From positions 13,277,368-13,341,367 of the forward strand of contig CM040453.1 of assembly GCA_022749755.1 (NCBI GenBank): a DNA stretch of 64,000 nt, written 5' to 3'. The first letter of the stretch is position 1; each line of letters starts with the position of its first letter. This DNA comes from Azadirachta indica (Eukaryota > Streptophyta > Magnoliopsida > Sapindales > Meliaceae). The translations under genes and the position numbers were made by a program. The notes beneath the pieces were generated by a model, which had not been told where the DNA came from, did not search any database, and saw only the letters and a list, made by a program, of their open reading frames with translations. Below are positions 36,280 to 50,605 of this stretch, one piece after another.

Positions 36280-39200
36280 AAAGATGAAATTAAATTGAAT
36301 ATGTGCATTAATTATGATATAATGTTAATCGCTAAAAGTATTTAGATCCAATAATGTACAAAGAACTTGTAGAAGTTTGATCCATTCAAGTAAAAAATCG
36401 AAGACAGTTGTTACCAAAAAAAGAGGAATCAAGTCAGATATGGGAATTATTTTTCATCTCGTTTGAAAACAGGTGAGGAACGGATAAGTAAACAAAATTT
36501 TAAAATTATTTTGTTAAATTATATATACATCTATCTTATTTAGTAAATGATTATAAAAATTTTATATTTTTTTTATTTTAGTCCATTAAATCCCTCAGAA
36601 AAATTTATAATTTCTTAATTTATTTAAGTAGGTTCTTTGTATTATATATATATTGAAACAAATTATTATATTTTGGTCTGATTTTATGTTTTATAATATG
36701 TGATTTTGTTAATAGTTTGGATATAATGTATGAAATTCATTTGTTTCTTCAATGTATGTGAAATTAAAAGACTATAATATTTTAAAATTACTATTTTATT
36801 GATGATCGACAATTTTCGCTTTCATCTTGGCTGTTAACTATTTGTTTTATACTGAACCAAAGGATCATAAGAGCATGTTTGGGGGGAGGGTGTGGTCATC
36901 CTTGCACGGGTTACAACTTGGCTAAAAGAAAATTATTTTTATCAAAATAAATTAAACAAGTCACCTTCATTAGAACCAAAAATCTCTACTACAGTAACTT
37001 TGACCACCCTTACCGATAGTTGACCGTCGTCTAATAGTCATTGTCAAGGTCATCGAAGTCCTATTTGCACACTCCACGCATTAATACAATCCCCATCATT
37101 TTTTGAATAACAAATTGTCATATATATGTAAAATTATATATTTAAATTATTGTAGATCCGAAGTTGAATGTTTAAGTATCGAACATTCGACTTTAGGTCT
37201 ATGGTAATCTATTGCTCAAACGGTGATAAAAATTATAGTAATTTACAATAAAAATTAACACCAAACATAAGATTGTTTAAAATTTTGTTTAATCCAATTC
37301 ATTATAATCTAAATCAATTCAATTCATTCTAATTCAATAGAGTCTAGTATATGTTACCAGACCGCACTAACATAAATATATTATTGGTAAACCACAAAAT
37401 ACAATATGATTTATATTATTTTTTAATTTTTCTGAATTTAATTTAAATTTAATAATTATAGTTATCCACGTATAATTTAAGTTATTGACCTATTTTTAAG
37501 TAATAATAATTAAATATATTTCTTGAAAGTTTTTAAAAATAATTTTTAAAGAAAATAATTATATTTATGGATCAAATTTATTTTATTAGAATTTAAAAAC
37601 TATAATGTTAAAATAAAATTATTATTACTTCAAACAATTACAAAAAAAAATAGTAATAAAATTATATTTAAATAATTGTTAAGGATAAAATTATTATTAC
37701 ATTATACAAATATTTTATATCAATAATAACAATTCAAAAATAATATTTTTAATCATATAAATTAAATATGTATTATTCGTTAAGTGTATTTTATTTATAT
37801 GTTTTGATGAATAAATGAAGGGGGCGCAATCAGGACTAATATTTGGTAAAAAAAATTGAAAAATTGAAACTCAAAAAATCAAATCGGACCGAATTGGAAC
37901 TAATCGATTCAATATGATTTTAAATAATATTTGGTTCTGATTTAGTTGTAATTTTTAAAAAATCAGAATTTTCGATTCGGTTTAGCATTGGCGCAAAAAT
38001 TTCAAGCTGAATCAAAACTTTTTATTTTTATTTTAGCATTGTTTTTTGAGAAGATTATAAACAAAATAAAAGTAAAAAATCAACTTGAAAAAGCAAACCT
38101 AATTGGATTGAAACTAACAAGTTCGGTCTGGTTCATATGTATTTGATCTGATTCTCATCTATATTTGGTTCGGTTCTTGTTTCAAAAATAAATTCAAAAA
38201 TTTTTAATGAATTCATACTAAAATGAATTGCGCGCATCCTTAAATAGAGTGATAAGTTAGTTGTTTATATTTTTCTAAGTCTTGAATTTTGAGTTTAGAT
38301 ATTTATAATTATTTTTTAAAGTAAAGTTAAAAAAAGTCAAAACTGAGTTGAAAGACAATCCCTAACCAAATTGAGGATAGGAATCTTTGACCAAATGGAG
38401 ATGGGGTCGAGATTGGGGTCCCAGCCTGTTACCATCCCTACCATTAATTTAATTAATGAAATTTCACCTAATAAATAATCTTAAGAACTTGTAAGTGTTT
38501 TACCCTTTTTTTTAAATATAATTATTTTATTATTTGTATAATATATTGCATTAAATATCAAAAGTGTTAGTATTGGTGTCTAAGGCCTCAAATGGCTAGA
38601 GTTATCAGTTAAAAATATAATTTAAAGTTAGTACAAATATTTTATGAAAATATGTTTCAATCATTAAATTTCTATACATGACTGGTAAGAAATAGCCAAC
38701 TGAATAGGCGACCCGCAACTTCTTGTCAATCCTAATCCTTGAAGCCCATTTAATTAATAATTTTGAAAAATTTTCGAATGAATATGTTATTTAACAATAA
38801 TTATTTTCTTAAATGTTATTTAACTTATTTTAGTCAAAAAAAAAAATTTAAGTTGCCTACTTCATAATCTAGTGTGTTACTTCAAAAAGCAACTTATCAA
38901 ACAGTCTATCATTTTTATTTAACACGATTCTTAGAATTATTATTACAACCTATTAGTTTAACAAAAAGACAATTATATTATTTATGTTTATAGATTAATT
39001 CTATTGTGTCATCATTATTTTGGTCATTGTACATCGTACTAACATTTTAATACTAAAATTTACGAAATACACATACTCTATATTAAAAACTCACAAAGCT
39101 TCTAGTAATACAATTTATCAAATTTTTATATGTTTCCTTAATAGTTAATTATTTTTGGAGTACAACAGCTGTAAAACTAGCTACCCTAGATCATCAAAAA

Positions 39201-39835
39201 TAAAAGTCAACTACTCATCTATTTATATTTAATAATTACTAATTCATTTATTTAATAATTAAAAATAGAAAATTACAATGATCTAATTCTAATTTTTCAA
39301 ATATTACCATATAAATTGAGTGTTATTGTCATTATTGCACCAAAATAACCTAGCAAATTAAAAATACTTAATTTTTTAACTTGTAGTTAATATCACATCT
39401 CAAATGACTACGAAATATTTCATATATTAAATTTTATCTGCTAGAAATTATTTTGGATATAATTCAACTCAAAAACTAATTTACAGGATGAAAGTGTTCA
39501 ATGAATATATAAAAGAAATAACAACCCAGTGCGATAACGATGTGAGAAGGTTAACATTATCGACTTTTACAGAATAAAAATTACCTGTCTAAATTTTAGT
39601 GCTGCGACAATAATTAATTAATCCTCACATCATAAATGATATGATACAAATTGAGAAATGTAATAATATGCATAGCCTAAACATCTGAATCCAAAGCATA
39701 TATTCCATTTTAAAGCACTGGAATGTGATTTATTAAAAAAATTCCCGCCAAATCTACGATTTCTTACACATTAACTAATTTGGTGTAGTATTTGAAGGGC
39801 GTTGATCAATTGATGTTCTACGATGATGATTTCTT

Positions 39836-42081
39836 TCAAGCATGAGGAGGGCTTCCATTTGATTCTTCAGATGGTTTCACTAACCATTCACTGAGACGTT
39901 GGGAAGCCTTGTTCACCTACGTAAATACAACAAATTATATTAATTAAATAATAAAGTTTACAAATAAATAGATAACTAGTATTATATATAAAGAACAATT
40001 AAAAAGAAAAATAATTATAGGTATATTAATATTAAGTTAAAATCATTGGGGTGATAATATAACTCTCCATGTAGTTGCATTTATGTATTTACCTGTTCAT
40101 CCCAATCTGTCCTCCATACAATGTAGGAAAGAATAATTGTTTGCAATAGCACTCCACACAGCAGTCCAATCCATAAACCCTAGAAAATCAATTAATAATA
40201 CATAAACAATATGAAGACAGCTAGCATTTATGTTAAATCGCAATAACAGTATTAATTTCATGTTTAATATTTGATTTCGGATTTTTTTTACCTTAATTCC
40301 AAGATCGGCTACGTATCCAAGTAAAACTCCTGCTGGAACTCCAATCACGTAGTAGCTTCCCAAGTTCACATATGCGGCTATACCTTGCATACCAGCACCT
40401 ACGACTACACCTGGTAATTAACAATAACTCCGTCATTCAGAAATCGAGCAGTACGTACTTGTTTCCTATGATCTCAATTCTCAAATGAGCTAGGGATGAA
40501 GTTAATTAAGAATGAAACACTTGCCTATGAGTACTGGCTGAACACTGTTAAGCAAAAGGGAGAAAGCAAGTAGAACAGATAAACTCGACACTTCCTCTGC
40601 AACTTCCTCACTATCTGTAAACAAGTACGAAATCTGACTCCCGAAGATTAAACATGTAACCCAGAAGATAATTCCAATACTTATTGAAGTTGCGAGGATA
40701 ACTTTGATTGAAAATCTTGCGGCTTTTGCGTTTCCTCTTCCCAGTTCATTCGACACTCGCACACTGTACAAATGGTAGCAGAAGGTGTTAATTTCGTTGG
40801 GGGAAACGTTGAGATAGAGAGATGGGGAATGAGATGACTTCTGTTCAAAGAAATGTATGATTAATGTCACCATGATGCTGCTAGGAACCCCAGGAACAAC
40901 ATAAGTTGAATCGTACTGACGTTCAGGCTGCAGTAAGAAAATTAGCTAGTTTTAGAGCAACATGTATATCTGAAAATAATTACTATGAAAAATTTTAATG
41001 ATAAATTAAAAGATTACCAAATAGAGAAAGCAGATATGGCAATGGTAGCATTTTTCATGTAGCCAGCTAATAACACTAGGATGGAGTTGTACCAAAGCTC
41101 CAAGCTATATACCAAAAGTAAAATATAATTAATTTAATCAGAAGACTGCAATATCTTCGTATATAACTTATTAAAAGATGCTTTCAAAATTTACCAAAGC
41201 ATAACACCAGAGGATATGGACAGCTTGATTACTGGGAATATATCAACAAAAGCAGCTTTGGTGAATCCTTTCCATGTATCGGGACACCAACCACCGAAAA
41301 TATACACAAATAGGCCGACGATCATCAGCCAACCGGAGAGGTTCAACGCCCCCATTGCACCAGCAATTCCCAACCCAAGTTTGGTAACAAAAATCCAGGA
41401 CAAAAGCACATGAAGCACAAAAGAAACAGCAGACAGCCACCCAACAATCATGTTTTTTAGCTGTGCTTGTAAATACATTTGAATCGTCATGCCGAAGACG
41501 AAATAATACACAAATGGAATGAACCATAAGCAAATTTTTGCGCCAACTTCTGCTATATCTTTCTCCTCTCCAAGCAGATTTAAAATTGGTTTACCGAAAA
41601 TGAAAACAGGGAGCATTATGGCAGCAGTTACACTATCAACTATCCATGATCTTTGCAAGTAAATGCCCATCATGTGATACTGCCCTGCTCCAAATGCTTG
41701 TCCACATAATGTTTCAGTTGCACTTGACATTCCCAGCTTCAAGGAAACAAATGCATATGTGACATATATATATTAATCATAAACTTTATGATATTAATCC
41801 AACGATATTAATCATAAATGGGAATGGGAATTTACCAGGATACCATTCACAAAACGTAAAAAAATGCTCTGTACGAGTGCAAATGCAGCGAGATGTAGTT
41901 CAGAAACATGTCCGAGAAAACTCTGCGTCACCACAATAATACCAAATGAAGTCACTCTGGAAATTATGGAAGGAAAAGCTATCCTCCATGTTATCTTCGT
42001 TTCATCCCAAATCCTTCTTCTCAGATTACCACCCTCATGTTCTTCCAACTCCAAAAGCCTCTGCTCCAATCCACTTTCCAT
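39836..42081 (-). CDS. MATE gene F: DETOXIFICATION/TT12-like transporter (intact, second subtype)
   Basis: Exons: 42081-41836, 41736-41195, 41104-41018, 40927-40871, 40763-40525, 40410-40292, 40179-40093 and 39916-39836. They total 1458 nt, 485 aa plus TGA, with no internal stop. The N-terminus reads MESGLEQRLLELEEH. The first half carries SSATETLCGQAFGAGQYHMM and WCPDTWKG; exon 5 carries RVSNELGRG; exon 6 VGAGMQGIAAYVNLGS. Intron 5 begins GCAAGT (40524-40519), a strong GC-type donor. The ATG is preceded by a TTTTAG acceptor of the leader intron. Predicted 12-TM cation antiporter, substrate unknown. The nearest relative is G, 15.3 kb away, in the duplicated segment. Confidence 0.95.
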
Positions 42082-43053
42082 GATTCTAAAACTTCGAAAA
42101 ATCTAATGATTGATTCGGTTAAACTTGGGCTTCCAAGCCCTTGTTAAATATGTACGTCAACAAAAGAAAATAATAATAATATACTTTTATACCTGTCAAT
42201 GTCAACAAATGAATTAATTCCAAGAACGAATGCTATTTAATTAGATAAAGATATCAGTTAGTTTAACTTATACTAGGCTGAGTTCGAGCCACGTACTGTA
42301 AGATGTGACGGTGCTCGCCCTCGAGCTATCTCTCTCGAGCTACCTTTCTACATTACGCAACTTACCCTAGCCTTTCCGCTCGTTTATATATTTATTTATT
42401 TTGTCTGAAATTAGTAACAGGCCGGGTTGACCAAAAATCGACCAGCTACAGTACATTGTTCTTTATAATAAAACGAAAGGGAAAGGCTCACATTCCACAT
42501 CTCGACTGTTAGTTAAGAAAGCACGATAATGAAATATATTTTCCTACTTAAAAAGTAAAGATTTTTTATAATTAGTAGTTAAATAATGTTCATTACCAAA
42601 ACACAAAAGCCTGCTTAAACTTTTTATTAGAAAAATGTCTGCTAATTAATCGAAGCAAAGAGAGGACTATGCAGCTTTCTGAGCTACAGTATTAGAATTC
42701 TGCCCCTACTTGAGATCCGATTTTACTTATTTTTACTCTTTTAAGATTCTCTCATAATCGTTTCTTATATACTTTTCTCTCTGAAGTTTTTCTTCTTCCA
42801 TCTAATCAGTTTGTGTTTGTTTTCTTATTTTACTTATTAATTTTAACTAATTAAGCTGTATTTTTTAGCTTTTTTCAAGGGAGTAATCCTGAGTACGCAC
42901 AACAAATGTTTCATTCCGGAAATAAGTAGATCAATATATTAAAAAAGATGAAAAACTTGTCTCTGTGCAGTACTGACAGGATTCACCATAAATGATAGAC
43001 AACATAGATAAGAAGAAGAAGAAGAAGACAATGATTAAGTAAACTAACTTTAC

Positions 43054-43165
43054 CTTATCGCTGCGCTTATTGGACTCTCCACAGAAGTTTTTACTCCAAG
43101 GACCCGTAGAATTGGTTCAGCCTCAGATTCTTCACCTTGGATCACGTGAAAGAGGACGAAGAAAA
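43054..43165 (-). promoter_or_regulatory. Leader exon of MATE F with adjacent GAA microsatellite
   Basis: The leader exon is bounded by a GTAAAG donor (reverse complement of 43048-43053) and shares TCCAAGGTGAAGAATCTGAG with the leader of G. The intron to the ATG is about 960 bp. A short (GAA)n run at about 43010-43029 lies just inside the intron; the G counterpart is longer. The promoter continues to about 44930. Confidence 0.6.
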
Positions 43166-43568
43166 AAACTTGTCTAATCTGCCAAGTAATTATATGTTTA
43201 TCACTAATGGGAGCTCATGAATGAGTTTGAAACAATATGAGTGGAGGTTGGTGTACTTAGGTAGGTAAACATAACATTGAAGAGATACCTAGCCTTTCTA
43301 ATCAACATTTTTTTATTACAATATTATATTTATATAGTATATCTACTATATAAGAGATACTTCAAACATTTATATACAATATATACCACATATAATAGAT
43401 AGATATCTACTCTTTTTTTTTAAAAAAAAATCTACAATTGTAGGAATACGGCAAGACTTTTTTCTCCCCAAAAAAAGAACGTGTTTATGTTCAGATTAAT
43501 TTGAAATCAACATCTTATTTTAATAAATAAGATAATTTTCAATCTTATACATTTATTTATTAACAATT

Positions 43569-44277
43569 ATCACAAATAATCTCAATTTTTAAAAATATAT
43601 ATCCCTAAATATATTAAAATGACATTTTTTTAACTGTTGTTAATATTGTGTATGTAAAGATAGAAATGACCATGTATAGTAAAAAATAAAATTAACAATA
43701 TATATAATTAGTAATTTATGTTTTGTTGAAAAAAAAAATAAATTACTTATATATTAAAATTAATTTAAAATTTTCTCTTAAAATTAAATAAATAAACTTG
43801 AATTAAGTTATATATAAAAATAAAATCATATATAAATTAATTATTAATTAATTACTATTACTATTACTATTATATTATGGATTGTATATATTTAAATTTT
43901 TTACTATATTTTACATATATAAAATATCAAATCATTAATTAGTATCTTTATAAATTTCAATTTATTTACGATTTTTAATTAGGTAATTAATTAATTAATT
44001 TATATATGGGGTTATTTTGATGTATAAATTAATTCAAGTCTATTTTATTTATTTTTAAGAGAAAATTTTAACTTAATTTTAATATATAATTAGTTTATAT
44101 TTTTAATAAAATATACATTACTAACTACATATATAGGATTAATTTTGTATTTTTATTATAAAGGGTCATTTTCGTCTTTGCACACACAGTGTTAATAATA
44201 AGAGTAAAAGCGTTATTTTATTGATTTTAGGGACATTGTTGATAGATTTTAAAAAATTAAAGTTATTTGTGAAAATA
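43569..44277. mobile_element. Fold-back (near-palindromic) element upstream of MATE F
   Basis: The two halves are inverted copies of each other. Left-arm landmarks CACAAATAATCTCAATTTTT, TCCCTAAA, TTGTGTATGTAAAGATAGAA, ATGACC and TTTTCTCTTAAAATTAAATA have inverted partners on the right arm: AAGTTATTTGTG, TTTAGGGA, the reverse complement of CTGTGTGTGCAAAGACGAAA, GGTCAT and TATTTTTAAGAGAAAA. Arms are roughly 350 bp with the centre near 43920. No coding capacity. The copy upstream of G is at about 58785-59510, so insertion predates the segmental duplication. A transcript through it would form a long hairpin. Confidence 0.8.
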
Positions 44278-44930
44278 ATAAATAAATAATAGTAGAAGTT
44301 AAAAATTACCGACCTGATAAATATAAATGTCGATCATAATCCGCAAATCTGTGCTTAACTTTATTCATTAACTTCCCCAGAGCATCGGCCAAAGAAAATC
44401 CACCCGTTTCCAAGAGTGTAAAAATAATCCTTGAGATAGGAGAATGCTCAGGAACTTGTTACTACCCCTTTTACTAGAAATAAGTAAAGTTCATTTTGTA
44501 TACCACTACCCCAACAAATTAAAATAATAATATTTCTTGTTTAAAGCAGGATTATGCGATATGAAATAAGAGTATTCGGAGTTGACTTGTTATCTCATCT
44601 TTATTAGCTAAATTAATAATTAGTGTATAGTTCAACTACCAGTTTACCCCCAGTTTAGTCATCGTTTCTTGGAAGAGAATTTTAGCTGAGCAGTACTTGT
44701 CACATGTATTATTTATTCGACATCACATGTTACCTCAATTGAAGTTGTTAACAAAGATCCTACGTCATCAGAATCAACTGTAAATAAGATTTAAATCACT
44801 ATCCCTGTTTCCTCAAAATGAATGCACTGTTTAAAAGAAATCTCATAGCATAAAATTACTAAGAATCGAGATTCAAGATATGTGTCCATTGTCAAAATTT
44901 TACTAAGAATTGAGAGTGACGGTTAATTTG

Positions 44931-46537
44931 ATATCAACTATCACGATCTCAGTCTCTTCACCAGCTGGGAATGTACAACGGTTAGCAACTTCGGTCATTA
45001 AATAAACCTTCAATTCTAACAATCATTAGCTCGAAAGTTAAACAAGAAGAAAAGAGAGAGTACAAAAAGATTAAGTGAAGAGAACTTATATAATTTAATA
45101 ATATTTACAAACTTATTATTTTGCTTGATTTTCTAACACCTCCAACTTCAAATTCTGAAGGTTAGAAAGATCGATACGTCAAACTTTCACGGTTCATATT
45201 CGTACTGAAAATCAGAATCAAATAAGTTTTTACTCATTTGTTCCACACGAAATCCATGAAAATGTATGCATAAATTAAAGTGAGTATTTTTATCATTAAA
45301 CTATTGGTGAGTGCTCATTATTTAAGATTTATTATTTTATTATTGTTATTTATTGAATTTTTTTAAAGATTTCACCGTGGTTAAATTCACGCTCACTTTG
45401 TAAATTCACGCTCTCTTTAAAATTAAAGTGAGATAAAATTAATTCCTTTAATAATAATAATATGACTTTTTTTAATCTACACTGTAATTTTTAGTATTTT
45501 TGTTAATAATCTAAATTAATAAGTGACGTAGTGATAACAAGTTAACTTTCACAACGTCGTAAATAGTTTGCATAACACATTGTCTACAAGGCCAAGTTTG
45601 GATAATGAATTAAGGTTGAAAGACTTTTTGCTTGTTCCCTCTGCCCATATATATACATGCATCAATTGATTAGACAAAAGTAAGCGAAACTTTAAGTTGA
45701 TCTTCACATTTTAATGCAGTTGCTTTTAATGACATATGGGTTGTGTTTATGCCATTGGGCATGGCTTGCTTTCTGATTCTCTTTAAATGATTCAATCTTT
45801 TAAGGTAGACTTGGTTACTAATGTTAAATTTTCATGTATGGGGAAAGGAAGGTAGGACCTCCATTTGCACCAGAAAGGAGTCCTCAACATGCCACCCAGC
45901 CAACACGTGCCTTTCAAAGGGAGGGCATGTGATTAAAGTGTAGGACTATCCCTCCCTATTAATTGTGGGGTTTGCACTTTCCATCCCATGTGAATTTCTC
46001 TTGAATTTAAGAGTCGCTGTCGCACTACATATACTTAGATATCTAGGTGTATAGTTGTTCAATTAATTTTAAATTAATTAATTACTAAAACAATTATAAT
46101 AATGAGAGAGAAAACAAAATGTGTCCCAATTTTATTTGTCTAAATCTCTCTTTTCTAAAAATTATAATTAGTAAATTTTATATATATATATAAAAGTAAT
46201 ATTGATTCATAGCGAACATTTAGCTTATAAGTTTTAAATAACTATAATTCTAAATTTTATATATTTTCATACATTATCACATATTTTATATGGAAAAAAA
46301 ATTTAATTAAAATTATTAAGAAAAAAAAAAACACAAAATAATACTATGCTTTTAATTTTAATAATTTAATCTCTACTTTTCACAACATAATAATAGGAAT
46401 GGCAAAAATACTTTTAAAGATAGATACCTAATACTGGACAGAGAAAGAGATAAAAAATTATTTCCGTTATATGTATATGCAAATATCTAAGGGATTAGAT
46501 AATAAGGCTTTTAATTTGTGATGGGATCCATAAATAC
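44931..46537. other. Unique spacer between the two duplicated segments
   Basis: This 1.6 kb has no detected match in the rest of the window. A more GC-rich island at 45850-45980 (GGTAGGACCTCCATTTGCACC, CCACCCAGCCAACACGTGCC) contains a CACGTG E-box/G-box core, but no gene is evident. AT-rich runs, including (TA)n near 46178-46190, make up the rest. Confidence 0.45.
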
Positions 46538-47174
46538 CTAATTGTTGCCAGGAGGCCAACGCATAGTGTCAATTGCCAAGATATGCTGTTGAGGCTACAA
46601 TACAAATTATTCGATTTAGTTGCTTCAGTACATTAATTTTAGCATGAAAATATCATATAATATATCGAAACAAAAACGCATCCGGAATCGAATAAACTTT
46701 ACCATATGGAAAAGGCAGATATTTCAACGGTGGCGTTCTTCAATTATCCAGCTAGAAGGACTAGAATAGCATTGTACCATAACTCTAAGCTGTTGATCGA
46801 TAAGAAATTAATAACAACCAAAAATTAACGCAAAATTAATTAAGCTCTTACAACTAATTAAGTTTAAACTAAAGTTAAATTCTACAGTTAGTTAAGACGG
46901 AAATATATATGCACCCAGCATAGCATTACACCTGACGATACATTGAGAACTTTATAACAAGAAACAAATCAGCAAAAGCAGCTAAATTGAATCCTCTCCA
47001 TGTATTTGGGCACCAGCCACCAAAGACACACACAAACTCTCCTATTAATGTTAACCAACCTGATATCACCATCGCAGCCATTGCACCAGCAACTCCCAAA
47101 TTCATTTTACTAACAAAAATCCATCATACAAGCACGTGAAGTGCATATGAACTAGCAATAGCCATCCGATTATC
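46538..47174 (-). pseudogene. MATE fragment H (first subtype), exons 2 (part) to 4
   Basis: Exon 4 at 46594-46538 (57 nt) and exon 3 at 46789-46703 (87 nt) keep their family lengths. Exon 2 is represented only by its 3' part, about 47174-46919, starting within the IIGWL motif and including WCPNTWRG. Lesions: TGA replaces Trp in the VLxSWIF motif; TAA at 46744-46746 in exon 3 replaces Tyr of AGYMKNA; a base loss lies near 46945; the exon 2 donor GT is lost (reads CTGGGT). Exons 1 and 5-8 are missing. The truncated end lies about 110 bp from the start of duplication copy 2. Nearest relatives are B and E. Confidence 0.88.
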
Positions 47175-50100
47175 CTGTCAAAAAATTAATTGAAAATTAA
47201 TTAATCATTAATTAAGGGGAAAGACGATTGATCACCCTTTTACTATTTTTTATATTATTTATAAACAATTGCATATAAACTCTTTCAACAGATGAAATTA
47301 AATTTAATATGTATATTAAATATAAGTTATATTTAATATTAATTACAATAAAGTATTTAAATCTAATAATTTATAAATTATATGAAATTAAGAGACCGTT
47401 AATTTGTGTCCATTAATTAAGGATGGAAAAAGTACCTGCAAGAGTCTGACCCATTCAAGTCAAAAATGGAAGACATTTGTTATTAAAAAAAAAAAAAAGA
47501 AAAAGAGGGGTGGGGGGAGGAGATTTGGTCAAGTACGGGAATCATTCTTCATCCCGTTTGAAATGAGGTGAGGGACGGGGATGTAAACAAAATTTTAAAA
47601 TTATTTTGTTAAATTATATTCATCCATCTTATTTAGTAAATAATTATAAAAATTTTATATTTTTTTTATTTTAGTCTATTAAGTCCTTCAAAAAAATTTA
47701 CAATTTCTTAATTTATTCAAGCAGGTTCTTTGTATTATATATATATATATATATAAATTGAAACAAATTATTATATTTTGGTTTTATTTTATATTTTATA
47801 ATATGTGATTTTGCTAATAGTTTGGATATAGATTTACCTAATTGTTGTTTTATATAATTTATGAAATTTATTTGTTTCTTCAATGTATGTGAAATTAAAA
47901 TACTATAATATTTTAAAATTACTATTTTATTGATGATCGACAATTTTTGCTTTCATCTTGGCGGTTGAGTATTTGTTTTATACTGAACCAAAGGATCATA
48001 AGAGCATGTTTTGGGGGAGGGTGTGGTCATCCTTGCACGGGTTACAACTTGGCAAAAAAAAAAAAAAATTTTATCAAAATAAATGAAACGAGTCATCTCC
48101 GTTAGAACCAAAAATCTCTGCTACAGTGACTTTGACCACCCTCACGGTCTTCGACCGACGTGTAATACAATCCTCATCATTGTTTGAATAACATATTATC
48201 ATAAATGTGAAATTAAATATTTAAATTATTGTAAATATGAAATTGAATATTTAAGTGTCGAACATTTAACTTTAAATCTATGATAATGGATTGCTAAACG
48301 GCAACAGAGATTATAGTAGTGCTTAGTGTGGTAAATAAGGATTTTAGTGATACTTATAATGACATCAAAAGTTGACGGAGTCCAATGGTTGGTGGCGGTT
48401 TGGTGATGATTAAATAATTATAAATTTTAAATTATAAAAAAATAATATTAAATAATTAAATAATAAAAATTAAATTATTAAAAAAATATTTTTAAATAAT
48501 TAAATAATAAAAAATAATATTTTATATATTCAATATTTTATAGTAAGAATTAACACAAAACATAAGATTATTTTAAATTTTATCTATTCCAAATTCATTA
48601 TAATCCAAATCAATTCAATCCATTTTAATTCAATACAGTTCAGTATATGTTACCAAACTGCACTACCATAAATGTATTATTGGTAAACCACAAAATACAA
48701 TATAATTTATACTATTTTTTATTTTTTAATTTAATTTAAATTTAATAATTATAGTTATCCACGCATAATTTAAGTTATTGACCTATTGTTAAATAATAAT
48801 AATAATTAAATATATTTCTTGAAAGTTTTTAAAATTAATTCTTAAAGAAAATAATTATATTTATGGATCAAATTTATTTTATTAGAATTTAAAAATTATA
48901 ATGTTAAAATAAAATTATTGTTACTTCAAACAATATAAAAAAAATAGTAATAAAATTATATTTAAATAATTGTTAAAGATAAAATTATTGTTAGATTATA
49001 CAAATATTTTATATCAATAATAACAATTCAAAAATAATATTTTTAATCATATAAATTAAATATGTATTATTTGTTAAGTATATTTTATTTATATGTTTTG
49101 AAGAATAAATGAAGGTGGTGCAGTGAGGACTAATATTGGGCAAAAAAAGTTGAAACTCGAAAAATCAAATTGGACTGAATTGGAACCGATTGATTGGATA
49201 AGGTTTTGTATAATATTTGGTTCCAATTTAGTTCTAATTTTTGAAAAATTAGAATTTTCGATTCAGTTTGGCATTGGTGCAAATATTTTAAACTGAATGA
49301 AAACTTATTTTTTATTTTAGCATTATTTTTCGAGAAGATTATAAACAAAATAAAGAGTAAAAAATTAACTTGAAAAATAAACCTAGCCAGATCGAAACTA
49401 ACAAGATCGGTTTGGTTCATATATATGTGATCCGATTCTCATTTATATTCGGTTTGATTCTTATTCCAAAAATAAATCAAAAAATTTTTAGTAAAGTCAG
49501 ACTAACCTGAACTTTGCACATCCCTAAGTAGAGTAATAAGTTAGTTATTTATATTTTTCTAAATTTTGAATTCGAGTTTAAACTAGTATAATTCTTTTTT
49601 TAAGTATAAAGTTAAAAAAAGTCAAAATTGAGTCAAAAGACCGCAAGATCCCCAACCCAAATCAAAGATTAGGATCTACGCCCAAATCGGAGACGGGGCT
49701 GAGATTGGGGTCCCAGCCTATTACCATCTCTACCTTTAATTTAATTAATGAAATTTCATCTAATAAATAATCTTAAGAACTTGTAAGTGTTTAACTCCTT
49801 TTTTAAAATTATAATTATTTTATTATTTGTATAATATATTGATTTAAATATCAAAAGTGTTAGTATTGGTGTCTAAGGCCTTAAATGGCTAGAGTTATCA
49901 GTTGAAAATATAATTTAAAGATAGTACAAAAATTTTATGAAAATATGTTTCAATCATTAAATTTCTATACATGAATAATATTTATGTTGTTTTTGGTAAG
50001 AAATAGCCAACTCAATAGGCAACCCACAACTGTGTTGTCACTCTTAATCCTTGAGGCCCATTTAATTAATAATTTTTAAATTTTTTCAAATTAATATGTT

Positions 50101-50605
50101 ATTAAATAATAATTATTTTCTTAAATGTTATTTAACTTATTTTAGTGAAAAAAAATTTTAAGTTGCCTACTTAGTAATCTAGTGTGTTACTTTAAAAAGC
50201 AACTCATCAAACAATCTATCATTTTTATTTAACACGATTCTTAGACTTATTATTACAACCTATTAGTTTAACAAAAAGGCAATTATATTATTTATATTTA
50301 TAGATTAATTCTATTGTGTCATCATTATTTCTGGTCATTGTACATCATCCTAACATTTTAATACTAAAATTTACGAAATACACACACTTTATTTTAAAAA
50401 CTCACAAGACTTCCAACAATATAGTTTACCAAATTTTTATATGTTTTCTTCATAGTTAATTATTTTTAGAGTACAACAACTGTAAAAGTAGCTATAACAA
50501 TTACAAGCTAGCTAAAATAAAAGTCAATTTTTGCCGCGCCTGAAAAAGATAGAATTTAAGATATTTGATAGTTAAATATTTATCAACTATTCGTCTATTT
50601 ATATT

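Larger units (their letters stand above)
36280..44930. repeat. Segmental duplication copy 1 (contains MATE F)
   Basis: This segment is repeated at about 47288-60066. Matching landmarks, copy 1 against copy 2: AAAGATGAAATTAAAT 36280/47287; GGATCATAAGAGCATGTTT 36862/47991; GTCTAAGGCCT.AAATGGC 38578/49870; the target site TATTTATATTT 39220/50596; F/G exon 1 start 42081/57383; CAAATCTGTGC or CAAATCTATGC 44345/59575; the last shared block ends 44930/60066. The copies differ by indels, the largest being the LTR element and a roughly 230-bp insertion at 48315-48540 in copy 2. Boundaries are read by eye, so plus or minus tens of bases. Confidence 0.85.
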
